Shown piece after piece: positions 25,828 to 36,767 of a DNA stretch of 64,000 nucleotides. Below the pieces are notes generated by a model that was not told the DNA's origin, did no database searches, and was given only the letters and a program-made list of their open reading frames with translations. Position numbers and translations under genes: made by a program. The first letter of the stretch is position 1; every line of letters starts with the position of its first letter. This DNA comes from Verrucomicrobiales bacterium (lineage in GTDB: Bacteria > Verrucomicrobiota > Verrucomicrobiia > Verrucomicrobiales > DEV007): positions 1 through 64,000 of the forward strand of contig JARGOP010000001.1 of the NCBI GenBank assembly GCA_029233965.1. Direction: 5' to 3'.

Positions 25828-26943
25828 CTATCTCTTGCTCAGCCGGCGGAACAAATACACTCCGAGGACGAAGAAAAGGAGGTTGGGAATCCAGACAAGG
25901 ATATGCGGATAGAGGTTTTCTTCCCGTTGCACGATCTGCGCCAGAGTCAGCATCACGTAATAGCTGACCGCGATTGTCATGCTCATGACGAAGCCCGCCG
26001 TGCTTTCACGTCGCTGTGCGGTGATGCCGAGGGGCACGCCGATGAGGCCAAAGGTGATGCAGGAGACCGAGAACGCCATTCTCATGCTCAGCTCGGTCCG
26101 GTAAACGGTGCGGGTCGCAGGATCCAGATCAGGATCGGTCGCCTTTCCAATGATACGCCGCAGACTGATATTGCTGGGTTTGTCTTCGACGCCTTTTCTC
26201 TGCAGCTTCCCTACTGAAACCCCCGCGATAGCTTCCTCCATGAAGACTGGCTGGGAGCTCTGCATGAAATTGCCGTCCTCTCCCTGCACCATGAGGCTCA
26301 CCTCACGCATTTCGAGGAGCAGTTCGGGATCGGCTTTGTCGAGTTCAACCGCAACCGAAGCCTCCTTGGCTATGGCGATGGCCTGAGGCATATTGTTTTC
26401 CATCTTCACCATCTGAAACTCTTTCAGCATCCCGTCCTTCTTTTTTGCGTAGACGAGATGGTCGTCGAGTTCAGACATCACCTGTTGATTCGGGAAGAGC
26501 AGCATGGGCTCTTTCTTCATGTAGTTGAAGAGAGAGTCCTTCATCCCTTCCATCTCTGTCTTTGCCCAGGGGGTCACGGAAAGGTTCACCCAGGCGCAGA
26601 TACTGGTGAAAAAGAGCGCGAGACCGAGAACCGGGAGGCAGATCCTTGTCATGCTGAGGCCGGCCATTCGCATGGAGACGAATTCACTGTCCGCCGAAAG
26701 ACGGCCGAAAGTCAGGAGGATTGCGGTGAGAAAGGAAAAAGGAATCGCGAGACTGAGCGAAACAGGAATGATGAGAGCGATGAACTTGAAAATAAATCCG
26801 AGACTGAGATCGGGGCGTTTCGCGAGCTCCCGCAGGATCTCTTTGAAGACGTTGCCCAGCACGAGAATGATGATGATCACCGCCACGGCAAACATAGCGG
26901 AGATGAACACCTGGCGGGCAATGTAGCGATCCAGCAATCTCAT
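25828..26943 (-). CDS. LPS export permease LptF/LptG (YjgP/YjgQ family)
   Basis: A 371-residue inner-membrane protein with three N-terminal membrane segments (MFAVAVIIIILVLGNVFKEI, FIALIIPVSLSLAIPFSFLTAILL), a periplasmic beta-jellyroll domain (about 130-265), and three C-terminal membrane segments. The family signature LLDRYIARQVF at the start, and GRLSADSEFVSMRMAGLSM after the second segment, are present. LptF and LptG pair with the LptB ATPase to lift lipopolysaccharide towards the outer membrane. I cannot say which of the two paralogues this is; only one copy lies in the window. The ATG at 26941-26943 is the family start. The upstream region to thiC is shared and divergent. Confidence 0.9.
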   Translation of the reverse strand: MRLLDRYIARQVFISAMFAVAVIIIILVLGNVFKEILRELAKRPDLSLGFIFKFIALIIPVSLSLAIPFSFLTAILLTFGRLSADSEFVSMRMAGLSMTRICLPVLGLALFFTSICAWVNLSVTPWAKTEMEGMKDSLFNYMKKEPMLLFPNQQVMSELDDHLVYAKKKDGMLKEFQMVKMENNMPQAIAIAKEASVAVELDKADPELLLEMREVSLMVQGEDGNFMQSSQPVFMEEAIAGVSVGKLQRKGVEDKPSNISLRRIIGKATDPDLDPATRTVYRTELSMRMAFSVSCITFGLIGVPLGITAQRRESTAGFVMSMTIAVSYYVMLTLAQIVQREENLYPHILVWIPNLLFFVLGVYLFRRLSKR

Positions 26944-29240
<2,297 letters not shown>

Positions 29241-29241
29241 G

Positions 29242-29272
29242 TTCCGGACGGACGATCAACTGTCCTCCGGAA
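29242..29272 (+). terminator. Hairpin directly after thiC
   Basis: The arms TTCCGGA and TCCGGAA (7 bp) continue inward as GGAC/GTCC, with one bulged C and loop GATCAACT. The structure begins 2 bases after the thiC stop. It is not followed by a T-run, so it may stabilise the message or act in Rho-dependent termination rather than as an intrinsic terminator. Confidence 0.5.
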
Positions 29273-29277
29273 GCGTC

Positions 29278-29382
29278 TGCCCGGAGCCGTGCCGACTTTT
29301 GCCGGGATTGCCAAGCGGGTGCATCGGAGCGGCGCCCTGCAGATCCAGATCCTGCCACGAAGGGTTCGACTCCCTCCGGGCA
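29278..29382 (+). ncRNA. Candidate structured element with tRNA-like pieces
   Basis: A perfect 9-bp stem, TGCCCGGAG / CTCCGGGCA, encloses about 87 bases. Inside lie a T-arm-like GGG-TTCGACT-CCC, a D-loop-like segment GCCAAGCGGG, and CTGCAGA, which resembles a cysteine anticodon loop. The anticodon stem does not pair, the domain is too long for a normal tRNA, and no CCA follows. It may be a decayed tRNA or an unrelated RNA domain. Strand is assumed. Confidence 0.25.
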
Positions 29383-29397
29383 TGTCCCGGTCGTGAG

Positions 29398-29664
29398 TCA
29401 CTCGCCGCTTTCTTTCTCCTCGTGGTATTCCGGCTTCATGCCGGGAAGTGAGGAGGCCTTGTCGGCGAATCGATCGAATCGATTGGAAAGAATCAGCAGA
29501 GTCGGTGCCCACAGGCCGACAAAAATTCCGAACCTCTCTGCATGAGCCTGTTCGATGGGGTCTTCACTTCCCAGATACCACCAGATAAAGATCGAGAGAA
29601 GGATGGAAAAGATACCTGCCTGGAAAAAGATGGTGCTCAGAACGCGACACATTTGAGGATTCAT
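29398..29664 (-). CDS. Small two-span membrane protein
   Basis: An 88-residue protein with two hydrophobic segments (about 12-30, FFQAGIFSILLSIFIWWYLG; and 47-60, FGIFVGLWAPTLLIL), separated by the acidic loop SEDPIEQAHAE. The sequence AERFGIFVGLWAPTLLILSNRF is recognisable from unnamed small proteins in several Gram-negative phyla, but no function is known to me. The C-terminus is charged and predicted cytoplasmic. The ATG at 29662-29664 is the natural start. It is encoded opposite to thiC and diverges from the small lipoprotein gene. Confidence 0.65.
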   Translation of the reverse strand: MNPQMCRVLSTIFFQAGIFSILLSIFIWWYLGSEDPIEQAHAERFGIFVGLWAPTLLILSNRFDRFADKASSLPGMKPEYHEEKESGE

Positions 29665-29780
29665 GAAATGACTATGGCTTCTAAGCCCGCTCGATGCTGA
29701 GCATATTTTGCGGAAAGCTTACTCTCCTTGATGAGATCCTGAACTTGACTCCGCTGTTCCTGTGGAAGAATAATGATGGG

Positions 29781-29978
29781 ATGAAGGGACCGAATCTCTC
29801 CCGCATCGACAGCTTTGTTCTGGTTGTCCTGTTTTTCTGCGTTGCTGTAGCGACTACCTCCTGTCAAACGACCGCGGATCCAGCCGACGTTTCTTATCGT
29901 CAGCCGGTCTCCCCGATTGACGGCGCCGTGATGATGCAGGATCGCCTCGGACAGATCACGCGCAGCAATGTCCGCTGA
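29781..29978 (+). CDS. Small lipoprotein
   Basis: A 65-residue product with a basic start, a hydrophobic stretch (FVLVVLFFCVAVA) and a lipobox TTSC. The mature part is only about 36 residues (QTTADPADVSYRQPVSPIDG...). No family is recognised. A further upstream start would add 29 residues with no signal character, so I chose the ATG at 29781. Its TGA stop abuts the stop of the convergent K+ channel gene: together they read TGATCA. Function unknown; the call rests on the clear lipoprotein signal. Confidence 0.55.
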   Translation: MKGPNLSRIDSFVLVVLFFCVAVATTSCQTTADPADVSYRQPVSPIDGAVMMQDRLGQITRSNVR

Positions 29979-30626
29979 TCATTTCCGGCTTTTGGCAGCG
30001 AGGCCGCCCATCAGAGCGGAGATGAAGATCGCCAGATACAGAACTCCGCTCAGGCAGTTCAGGATGGCAACGAGCCGGGCGGTCGCTGTTGTCGGGACGA
30101 TGTCTCCGTAACCCAGCCCGGTGAGGGTTACAAAGCTGTAGTAGAGCTGTTCTGACTCTGTTGTCGGAGAATCGGTTCGCGTGTTTAAAAACGCGTCCCC
30201 GTCTATCATCAGTGCCCAGTTGCTCTGGGAAGTCCAAAGGAATCCGAGGAGAACATAGCCGGCGATTCCTCCGAGGATGCGATCCGCCGTCTCGACTTTC
30301 GCACGGAAAAAGCAATGGCCAATGACTGCTTGAAAGAGCATGTAGAAAGCGATTGCAAAGCAACTGGTAGAAATTGCCGCGAGGATTGTGGATCCATTGA
30401 TCGCGCCCAGAATCGTGGCAGCGGCACTGGTAAAAAGGTAGGCGGCGAGCCAGCGCCGGCTTCCCGCGAGAGCGTAGCCACCTGCGGCAAATAGAATGAC
30501 GTAGAGCAGGGCCGGCCAACGCCGGTTCGGATCGAGGTCATCCCAGAGCGCGGAACTCAGGAGGAGCAGGAATTCGCCTGCCAGAAGAACACTGGCCTGA
30601 AGCTTGATCGTGAACGGATTTTTCAC
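29979..30626 (-). CDS. Potassium channel family protein
   Basis: A 215-residue membrane protein with about six hydrophobic segments. The last two flank a pore loop with the selectivity filter TLTGLGYGDIVP, the signature of K+ channels (T-x-G-Y-G-D). There is no voltage-sensor Arg repeat and no RCK/TrkA regulatory domain, so it is probably an ungated or stretch-modulated channel. It starts with GTG at 30624-30626, overlapping the TGA stop of the RND permease gene (GTGA). Translation is thus coupled to the efflux operon, which is unusual. It could offset charge movement during proton-driven export, but that is conjecture. Confidence 0.85.
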   Translation of the reverse strand: MKNPFTIKLQASVLLAGEFLLLLSSALWDDLDPNRRWPALLYVILFAAGGYALAGSRRWLAAYLFTSAAATILGAINGSTILAAISTSCFAIAFYMLFQAVIGHCFFRAKVETADRILGGIAGYVLLGFLWTSQSNWALMIDGDAFLNTRTDSPTTESEQLYYSFVTLTGLGYGDIVPTTATARLVAILNCLSGVLYLAIFISALMGGLAAKSRK

Positions 30627-33600
30627 TGGGCTTTCTTCTTCGCTGAGCGATTCACCAGAGTCTGAACGACATAGTAGAGCATGGGCACGGCAGCAAGACT
30701 GACCGCAGTCGCGACAAGCATCCCCCCGAAGACAGAGGTGCCGATCACTTTTTGCGACTCAGCACCTGCCCCTGAGGCAACCAGGAGAGGGATGACCCCG
30801 AGAATAAAGGAAACCGCTGTCATCAAGACTGCCCGGAAGCGCATTTTTGTCGCCTCGATCGCGGCATCGAAGACGGATTTGCCCTCCTCTTCGTGGAGCA
30901 CTTTTGCGAACTCGACAATGAGAATGGCGCTCTTCGTCGAAAGGCCGATCAGCAGCACGATCCCGATCTGGGTGTAGACGTTGTTGTCCATGCCGCGGGC
31001 CATCATGGCCAGGACTGCGCCCAGGAGGGCGGTCGGAACAGAGAGGACAACGGAAATGGGTACTGTCCAGCTCTCGTACTGAGCGGCAAGAACGAGGTAG
31101 ACCATGAGGATCGCAAAAATGAAAATTGCGGTGGTCCCCTTCCCTGCCAGTTTTTCCTGAAAAGACAATTCGGACCAGCTGTATCCCATTGTCCCGGGCA
31201 GCTTCTGGGCGGCCATTTCCTCCATGATCTGCAGCGCCTGACCGGAGCTGTAGCCCGGAGCGGCTCCTCCGAGGATCTTGACTGAGGGATAGAGGTTGAA
31301 GCGGTTCACAATCTGCGGTCCGTAGGATTCCTGGACGCTCGCAATCGCGCCGACAGGACTCATTCCGCCCCCGGAGTTGCGGATCTGGAGGCTTCTGATA
31401 TCATCAGGCCGGGCCCGGAAGGGAGCGTCGGCCTGGGCTTTGACCTGGAAGGTTCTTCCGAAGCGGGAGAAATCATTTACATACGAGGAACCGAGATAGA
31501 CCTGCAGGGTTTCGAAAACGGAATTCAATGGGATCCCCATTCGCATGACCTGCTCGCGATCGATATCGACAAAGAGTTGGGGGACGCTCGCCCGGAAAGT
31601 GGTGTTGAGACCGGTAAGACCGGTTTGCGCGTTGCCATCCTCGATGATTTCAGCCCCAACCTTGGAGAGTTCGCCAAACCCGACCCCGCCGCGATCCTGG
31701 AGCATGAAGGTAAAGCCCCCACCCGTTCCGACGCCGGGCAGCGAAGGCACGGGGAAGCCGAAGACAGTACCGTCCTGAAATTGCGAAAGTCGACGGTTCA
31801 GGTTCTTGAGGATCCCGCTCTGATGCAGTTCCGCTCCCTTTCGTTCTGACCAGGGATCAAAAGTAACAATCATCAGCCCGGTATTGGAGGCGGCTGAGGA
31901 ACTGATGATCGAATAGCCTGAAATCGAGATGCAGTCTCTCACCCCGGGGACGCCGCTGATAATTTCATTCAACTGATCAATCGCTGCGTTGGTGCGGGAG
32001 AGCGAGGCGCCGTCAGGCAACTGGACATTGACGAGGCAGTAGCCTTCGTCTTCCTGCGGAACAAACCCGGTCGGGAGGCTGGAAAATCCAAGGACCGCTG
32101 CTCCGGTCATTACCGCGAAAACGATGACGGAGAGCACCACCTTTCGAATCGCAAATTTGGTGATGCCGAGGTAGGCGTTCGTCGATTTCTCCAGCGATTG
32201 ATTGAAGCGATAGAAGAAGCCTTTCGTCGGCTCTTTCTGCTCCTTCAGAAGAATTGCACAGAGAGCGGGACTGAGCGTCAAAGCGTTAATGGAACTGAAC
32301 ACGGTCGCGATCGAAATGGTCACTGCAAACTGCTTGAAGAGCGTTCCCGTGATGCCGGTCATGAAGGTGGTGGGAACGAAGACGGCGAGAAGGACGAGGG
32401 TCGTCGCGATGACAGGCCCGGACACTTCCAGCATCGCCTTTTCCGCCGCCTCGCGACTCGAGAGGCCTTCCGCGATCCATTTGGAGGTGTTTTCGACAAC
32501 GACAATGGCATCGTCGACGACGATGCCGATGACAAGGACCAGCCCGAAAAGAGTGAGCTGGTTCAGGGAATAGCCGAGCGCCAGCAGCACGGCGAAGGTT
32601 CCAATCAGCGCCACCGGGATCGTGACGGCCGGAATGATGGTAGCTCTGAAGTTTTGCAGGAAAATATAGACCGTTAGGACCACAAGAATAAGCGCTGAAA
32701 TCAGAGTCGTGATGACGCCGCGAATGGAAGTGAGGACCACGTCGGTGTTGTCGTAGGCAATCGCATACTCGACGTCGCTGGGGAAGGAAGCGGCGAGTTC
32801 GTCCAGTTTCGATTTCACCCCTTCGGCCACGGTGACAATATTCGATCCCGGGATCTGATTGATCGCGAGAGTCGCTGCCGGTTTGCCGTTGAATTGCGAG
32901 CGGGTACTGTAGAGGTCGGACCCCAGTTCCACCCTCGCGATGTCGCCGACCCTCACCTGAGCGCCCGCTTCCGTTGTCTTGACGATGATTGCTTCAAATT
33001 CCGGAACCTCGGCGAGGCGACCCCGAACATTGACGGTGTATTCGTTCTGGACATCCGCCGGCGCCGGCGTGGCTCCGACACGTCCGCCTGCGACCTGAAC
33101 GTTCTGTTGGCGGATTGCGCCGATCACATCCCCGGCGGTGAGGCTGAAGCTTTTCATTCTTTCCGGATCGAGCCAGATCCGCATGCTGAACTGCCCGGCA
33201 CCATAGACGGTGACATTGCCTACGTCATTGACCCGGGCGAGCTCGTCGCGAACCCGCTGCCACCCGTAGTTGCTGAGAAACGCGTCGTCATAGGTCCCGT
33301 TTGGAGAGGTCAGGGTGATGTACATGACCACATCCGTGGATTGCTTTTTCACTGTGACCCCCTGCCGTGTCACCTCCTCGGGTAGCTTGGACTCGGCGAT
33401 GGCGACCCGGTTCTGAGTCAGGACATTCGCGGTGTCGAGATCGGTTCCGGGCGCGAAGGTAACGGTCAGCTTCATTGTGCCGTCGTTAGCGGAGACCGAT
33501 TGCATGTAAATCATGCCTTCAACTCCGTTGACCTCCTGCTCGATCGGGGCGGCTACGGTTTCCGCAACAGTGGCCGCATCCGCTCCCGGATAAATCGCAC

Positions 33601-33739
33601 TGATCTGCACCGTGGGCGGAGCAAGATCGGGGTATCGGGACACAGGGAGAGCCAACAGCGCCACGAACCCCACCACGACGATGAAGATCGAAATGACCGC
33701 CGCGAAGATCGGTCGGCGGATGAAAAAGAGGCTGAACAT
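30623..33739 (-). CDS. RND efflux permease, HAE1 (AcrB) family
   Basis: A 1038-residue proton-driven pump in the inner membrane, with 12 membrane segments and two large periplasmic loops, as in AcrB (1049). Visible family marks: FSLFFIRRPIFAAVISIF at the N-terminus, VSRYPDLAPPTVQISAIYPGADA, and the proton-relay Asp pair in VIGIVVDDAIVVVEN. The first periplasmic half ends before LTLSPALCAILL, and the second half has FGFSSLPTGFVPQEDEG-like elements (key GFVPQEDEG) and LIGLSTKSAILIVEF. It forms a tripartite pump with the adaptor (next upstream) and the TolC-like protein. Substrates cannot be read from the sequence; hydrophobic drugs, detergents or dyes are typical for HAE1. The order outer-membrane protein, adaptor, permease, channel is one operon. 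Confidence 0.95.
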   Translation of the reverse strand: MFSLFFIRRPIFAAVISIFIVVVGFVALLALPVSRYPDLAPPTVQISAIYPGADAATVAETVAAPIEQEVNGVEGMIYMQSVSANDGTMKLTVTFAPGTDLDTANVLTQNRVAIAESKLPEEVTRQGVTVKKQSTDVVMYITLTSPNGTYDDAFLSNYGWQRVRDELARVNDVGNVTVYGAGQFSMRIWLDPERMKSFSLTAGDVIGAIRQQNVQVAGGRVGATPAPADVQNEYTVNVRGRLAEVPEFEAIIVKTTEAGAQVRVGDIARVELGSDLYSTRSQFNGKPAATLAINQIPGSNIVTVAEGVKSKLDELAASFPSDVEYAIAYDNTDVVLTSIRGVITTLISALILVVLTVYIFLQNFRATIIPAVTIPVALIGTFAVLLALGYSLNQLTLFGLVLVIGIVVDDAIVVVENTSKWIAEGLSSREAAEKAMLEVSGPVIATTLVLLAVFVPTTFMTGITGTLFKQFAVTISIATVFSSINALTLSPALCAILLKEQKEPTKGFFYRFNQSLEKSTNAYLGITKFAIRKVVLSVIVFAVMTGAAVLGFSSLPTGFVPQEDEGYCLVNVQLPDGASLSRTNAAIDQLNEIISGVPGVRDCISISGYSIISSSAASNTGLMIVTFDPWSERKGAELHQSGILKNLNRRLSQFQDGTVFGFPVPSLPGVGTGGGFTFMLQDRGGVGFGELSKVGAEIIEDGNAQTGLTGLNTTFRASVPQLFVDIDREQVMRMGIPLNSVFETLQVYLGSSYVNDFSRFGRTFQVKAQADAPFRARPDDIRSLQIRNSGGGMSPVGAIASVQESYGPQIVNRFNLYPSVKILGGAAPGYSSGQALQIMEEMAAQKLPGTMGYSWSELSFQEKLAGKGTTAIFIFAILMVYLVLAAQYESWTVPISVVLSVPTALLGAVLAMMARGMDNNVYTQIGIVLLIGLSTKSAILIVEFAKVLHEEEGKSVFDAAIEATKMRFRAVLMTAVSFILGVIPLLVASGAGAESQKVIGTSVFGGMLVATAVSLAAVPMLYYVVQTLVNRSAKKKAQ

Positions 33740-33760
33740 GGCGGTTTCTGCTTCGAGATT

Positions 33761-34996
33761 CTACTCAGCCGGCGCCACCTCCGAAGAATCCTCCGTTCCG
33801 GGCCCATCCGGGCTTGCTGCGTCAGTCGCTTTGGCGGCAACGTCAACGGGGGTTACGACAAGTCCTTCCCGGGCGCGCTGTAGATTCGAGACGACAATCC
33901 TCTCATGAGGCTGAATTCCCGTTTTCGTATTCCCGTCGTAGGGTTCAATGATCTTCACTGACCCGATCGAGAACTGCGTCGGTGTCACGGTGCGACGGAC
34001 GACCTTGTTTTCCTCATTCACAAGGAGCACAAAAGATCCGCCAAGGTCCCTCTGGATGACATTGGCGGGAATCTTTACGGCCCCTTTGATTGCTTCCGGG
34101 ATTCGGAGTCGGACAAAAAGACCGTCAGCCAGGCGGCCTTTGTCATTTGGAAAGAGCGCTTTGACCCGAATCGTTCCCGAGTCCGTATTGATGGTGTTAT
34201 CGACGAAATCAAACCGTCCCGTCTCGTTGTAGGCATCTCCATTTGATAAAACGAGTTGCAGTTCTTTTCTCGAGGCGTCTCCGTCGGTTCCGCGCCCACC
34301 TGTTGGATTTGCCTCATTGGGCATGTCCTCCAGGTAAGGCAGCGCGGCCCGCTCACTGAATTCAACATTTACATAGATTGGTTTTACGGAAACGATCGTC
34401 GTAAGCAGAGTTGCGTCGACTCCGACGAGATTGCCCTGATCGACCCTGGAGTCGGAAATTCGTCCGGCCATCGGAGCGTGAATTTTCGTGTAGCTGAGAT
34501 CGCGCTTCGCATCCATGAGTGCGGCCTCGGCGATGCTGACAGCCGCTTCCGCCGCTTTTTTATCGGCCTCGGCGCTGAGGACGTCCAGTTCAGAGACAGC
34601 ACCGCTCCCCGCAGCCTGCTTCCGTCGCTTGAAGTTGGTGGCTGCGATTTCAAGATCGGCTTTGGCTTTGTCCAGATTACCCGTTGCGGTTCGGACCCCC
34701 GCCTCGAACTGCTCGGGTTCTATCGTGAAAAGCAATTGCCCCTCGGTCACGAATTGGCCTTTCTCAAACTCGATCGATTTCAAAAAGCCTTTCACGCGCG
34801 CCTGGATCTGAACACGGGCGGAAGCCTCGGTCCTGCCGGAAATCTCCGTGAAGACGGTCGTGTCCTCGACCAAGGGAGCTTTCACCTCAATCTCGGGAGG
34901 AGGAGGAGGAACAAACTGATTTTTCTTTCCGCATCCGATCACCAGGGTGGCCAGGAGCAGAACAGGGAACGACGGCCGCATCATGATCAGTTTCAT
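33761..34996 (-). CDS. RND efflux periplasmic adaptor lipoprotein
   Basis: A 411-residue membrane-fusion protein. The signal ends in the lipobox VIGC, so it is anchored in the inner membrane. The lipoyl/barrel-sandwich halves are seen as TEASARVQIQARVKGFLKSIEFEKGQFV and KIHAPMAGRISDSRVDQGNLVG, on either side of a coiled-coil hairpin (about 100-165). The beta-barrel and membrane-proximal domains follow, with IRVKALFPNDKGRLADGLFVRLRIP. It links the permease to the outer-membrane channel. The gene is 21 bp upstream of the permease gene. The ATG at 34994-34996 is used, one codon after a TTG. The last 25 residues are a Pro/Asp/Glu-rich tail that is not part of the family core. Confidence 0.93.
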   Translation of the reverse strand: MKLIMMRPSFPVLLLATLVIGCGKKNQFVPPPPPEIEVKAPLVEDTTVFTEISGRTEASARVQIQARVKGFLKSIEFEKGQFVTEGQLLFTIEPEQFEAGVRTATGNLDKAKADLEIAATNFKRRKQAAGSGAVSELDVLSAEADKKAAEAAVSIAEAALMDAKRDLSYTKIHAPMAGRISDSRVDQGNLVGVDATLLTTIVSVKPIYVNVEFSERAALPYLEDMPNEANPTGGRGTDGDASRKELQLVLSNGDAYNETGRFDFVDNTINTDSGTIRVKALFPNDKGRLADGLFVRLRIPEAIKGAVKIPANVIQRDLGGSFVLLVNEENKVVRRTVTPTQFSIGSVKIIEPYDGNTKTGIQPHERIVVSNLQRAREGLVVTPVDVAAKATDAASPDGPGTEDSSEVAPAE

Positions 34997-35007
34997 CAAA
35001 CGGTTTC

Positions 35008-36600
35008 TCAGTTCTTCAACATTTCTTTTTCAGGATCTTCCTCCGCTACCGCTAGATCGGCGGAGTAGGGAGCGGTGGAGCGTTTTTTGATCCATCCCCC
35101 GCCCGGCTTCTTCGAGGGATCAGAAAGCTTCACTTTTTCCAGTGCGGCCCCCCCTCCGAGGGCGCGATAGAGACCCACATAGTTGCGGGCGATTTGACCC
35201 TTGGATGCCACGGCCAGATCCTGATTCTGAAAAAGGACGCGCTCGGTATCAATAACACGTTGAAAATCAACAAGGCCTTCTGTGTAATTACGTTTCACTA
35301 GATTAACGGATTCATCTGCGGCATTCACTGCCCGTCTCAATGCCGCGAGGCGCTCCCTTTCCGTGAGAACTCCGGCGAGGCTCGTTTCCACTTCCTCAAC
35401 GGCGCTCAGGACAGCTTTCTCGTAGGCTGCGTAGGCCTGCATCGCCCGTGCCTCCTCGACACGAATTTGATTCTTGATCTGCCCGCTCCTGAAAAGATTC
35501 CATCGCATCGAAGGGCCGAAGGCATAGGCCGCAGAAGCCGCATTGGGTAAGTCGGACACATCGAGGGTTTCAAGCGCAAGAGTTCCGGCCAGGGAAAATT
35601 TTGGATACAGATCAGACTCAGCGACTCCAATCCGCGCGACCGAGGCAGCAAGATTCCTTTCTGCAGAGCGCACATCCGGCCTCGCTCTCAACAAATCAGC
35701 GGGCCTACCCATCCCGTAATCCTTCCCCGGAAGTGGAATGTGGCGGTGCCTGTTGTTGAGAATGCCGCTCACCGAATGAGGATATCCCCCGGTAAGGGCG
35801 GCGAGGCGATTCCGGGCAGCGGCAAGCTGTCCCCGCAGTTGCGGAACGAGAGCCCTCGTGGTTTCAAGGTTGGCTCTCGCCTGGGTCACATCGATTTTTG
35901 AAACGAGCCCTGCGTCGAGCCGGCTCTGCGCGAGATCGAGAGAGTCCTGCTGAATCTTGATGTTCTGATTCGCGACATAGATTCGCTCTTCGAAGGTTCG
36001 GTAGTCGATGTAATTCAGCGCGACGTCGGCGAAAAGAGTAACAAGCAGGTCCCGATAGTTCTCAATGGACGCATCAATGTTTGCATCTGCAGCTTCCACT
36101 CCGCGGCGGAGCCCGCCGAAGACATCGACTTCCCATCCCGCCGCTAACCCGACCGAGTAGAGATCGAGTGGATTGGGACCAAAGACGGGACCGGCTCCCT
36201 CGCTTCGACGGACTCTGGAGTAGCTGTCTTCGTTTGCCAGATTCGGAAACAGAGTGCTGAATGCCACTCCCCGTTGAGCGCGTGCTTCGACGATTCGCTG
36301 GAGCGCGATCTTGAAATCCGGATTGTCAGTTCTTGTCCGCTCGATCAGCGAATTGAGGGCAGGATCATTAAATCCAAGCCACCAATCCGAGAGACAGGCT
36401 GCGCCATCATCAAGATGGGGCTGGATACTCATCGTCCACGCGTCGGGCACGGAGGTCGAGGGCGTGGCGTAGTTCACGCCCACCGTTTCACAACTGCTCA
36501 GGGCAATTCCGGCCAGAGCAACAACCCCGATGGCAAAACCACGACTCCCGGAGGTATCTTGCGATGCTTTCGTGTTTGGACAAAAAGAAAAAAGATTCAT
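35008..36600 (-). CDS. TolC-like outer-membrane efflux lipoprotein (NodT family)
   Basis: A 530-residue outer-membrane factor. The signal peptide ends in the lipobox LSSC, and the mature protein begins with ETVGVNYATPSTSVPDAW, a typical NodT/OprM start. Two OEP repeats are visible: the first around ALNSLIERTRTDNPDFKIALQRI and AGWEVDVFGGLRRGVEAADA, the second around RPDVRSAERNLAASVARIGVAESDLYP and YTEGLVDFQRVIDTERVLFQ. Three such subunits form a trans-periplasmic channel. The first gene of the efflux operon, it is followed after 11 bp by the adaptor gene. The C-terminus has an extra 45 residues, basic then acidic, beyond the usual family end. The ATG at 36598-36600 replaces a TTG five codons upstream. 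Confidence 0.93.
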   Translation of the reverse strand: MNLFSFCPNTKASQDTSGSRGFAIGVVALAGIALSSCETVGVNYATPSTSVPDAWTMSIQPHLDDGAACLSDWWLGFNDPALNSLIERTRTDNPDFKIALQRIVEARAQRGVAFSTLFPNLANEDSYSRVRRSEGAGPVFGPNPLDLYSVGLAAGWEVDVFGGLRRGVEAADANIDASIENYRDLLVTLFADVALNYIDYRTFEERIYVANQNIKIQQDSLDLAQSRLDAGLVSKIDVTQARANLETTRALVPQLRGQLAAARNRLAALTGGYPHSVSGILNNRHRHIPLPGKDYGMGRPADLLRARPDVRSAERNLAASVARIGVAESDLYPKFSLAGTLALETLDVSDLPNAASAAYAFGPSMRWNLFRSGQIKNQIRVEEARAMQAYAAYEKAVLSAVEEVETSLAGVLTERERLAALRRAVNAADESVNLVKRNYTEGLVDFQRVIDTERVLFQNQDLAVASKGQIARNYVGLYRALGGGAALEKVKLSDPSKKPGGGWIKKRSTAPYSADLAVAEEDPEKEMLKN

Positions 36601-36767
36601 GTCGGTAGAGAACAAGCGGCGTCGCCAAGCCCCTTATCCAACAGCGAAGACCTCACGCTTCGCAAGAACTTTATCGACGATTCGTCCCCGCCTGAATCGT
36701 TGCGCAACCCTATCTGCGTGCCTTTTGAGCGCTTGCCAAGGGGACATCAATTTGGCTAGGTTGCATA

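Noticed and set aside
29300-29385. A functional tRNA-Cys (GCA).
   Set aside because: The T-arm and D-loop resemble a tRNA, but the anticodon stem does not pair, the acceptor has a mismatch, and there is no CCA end. Kept only as a low-confidence structured element.
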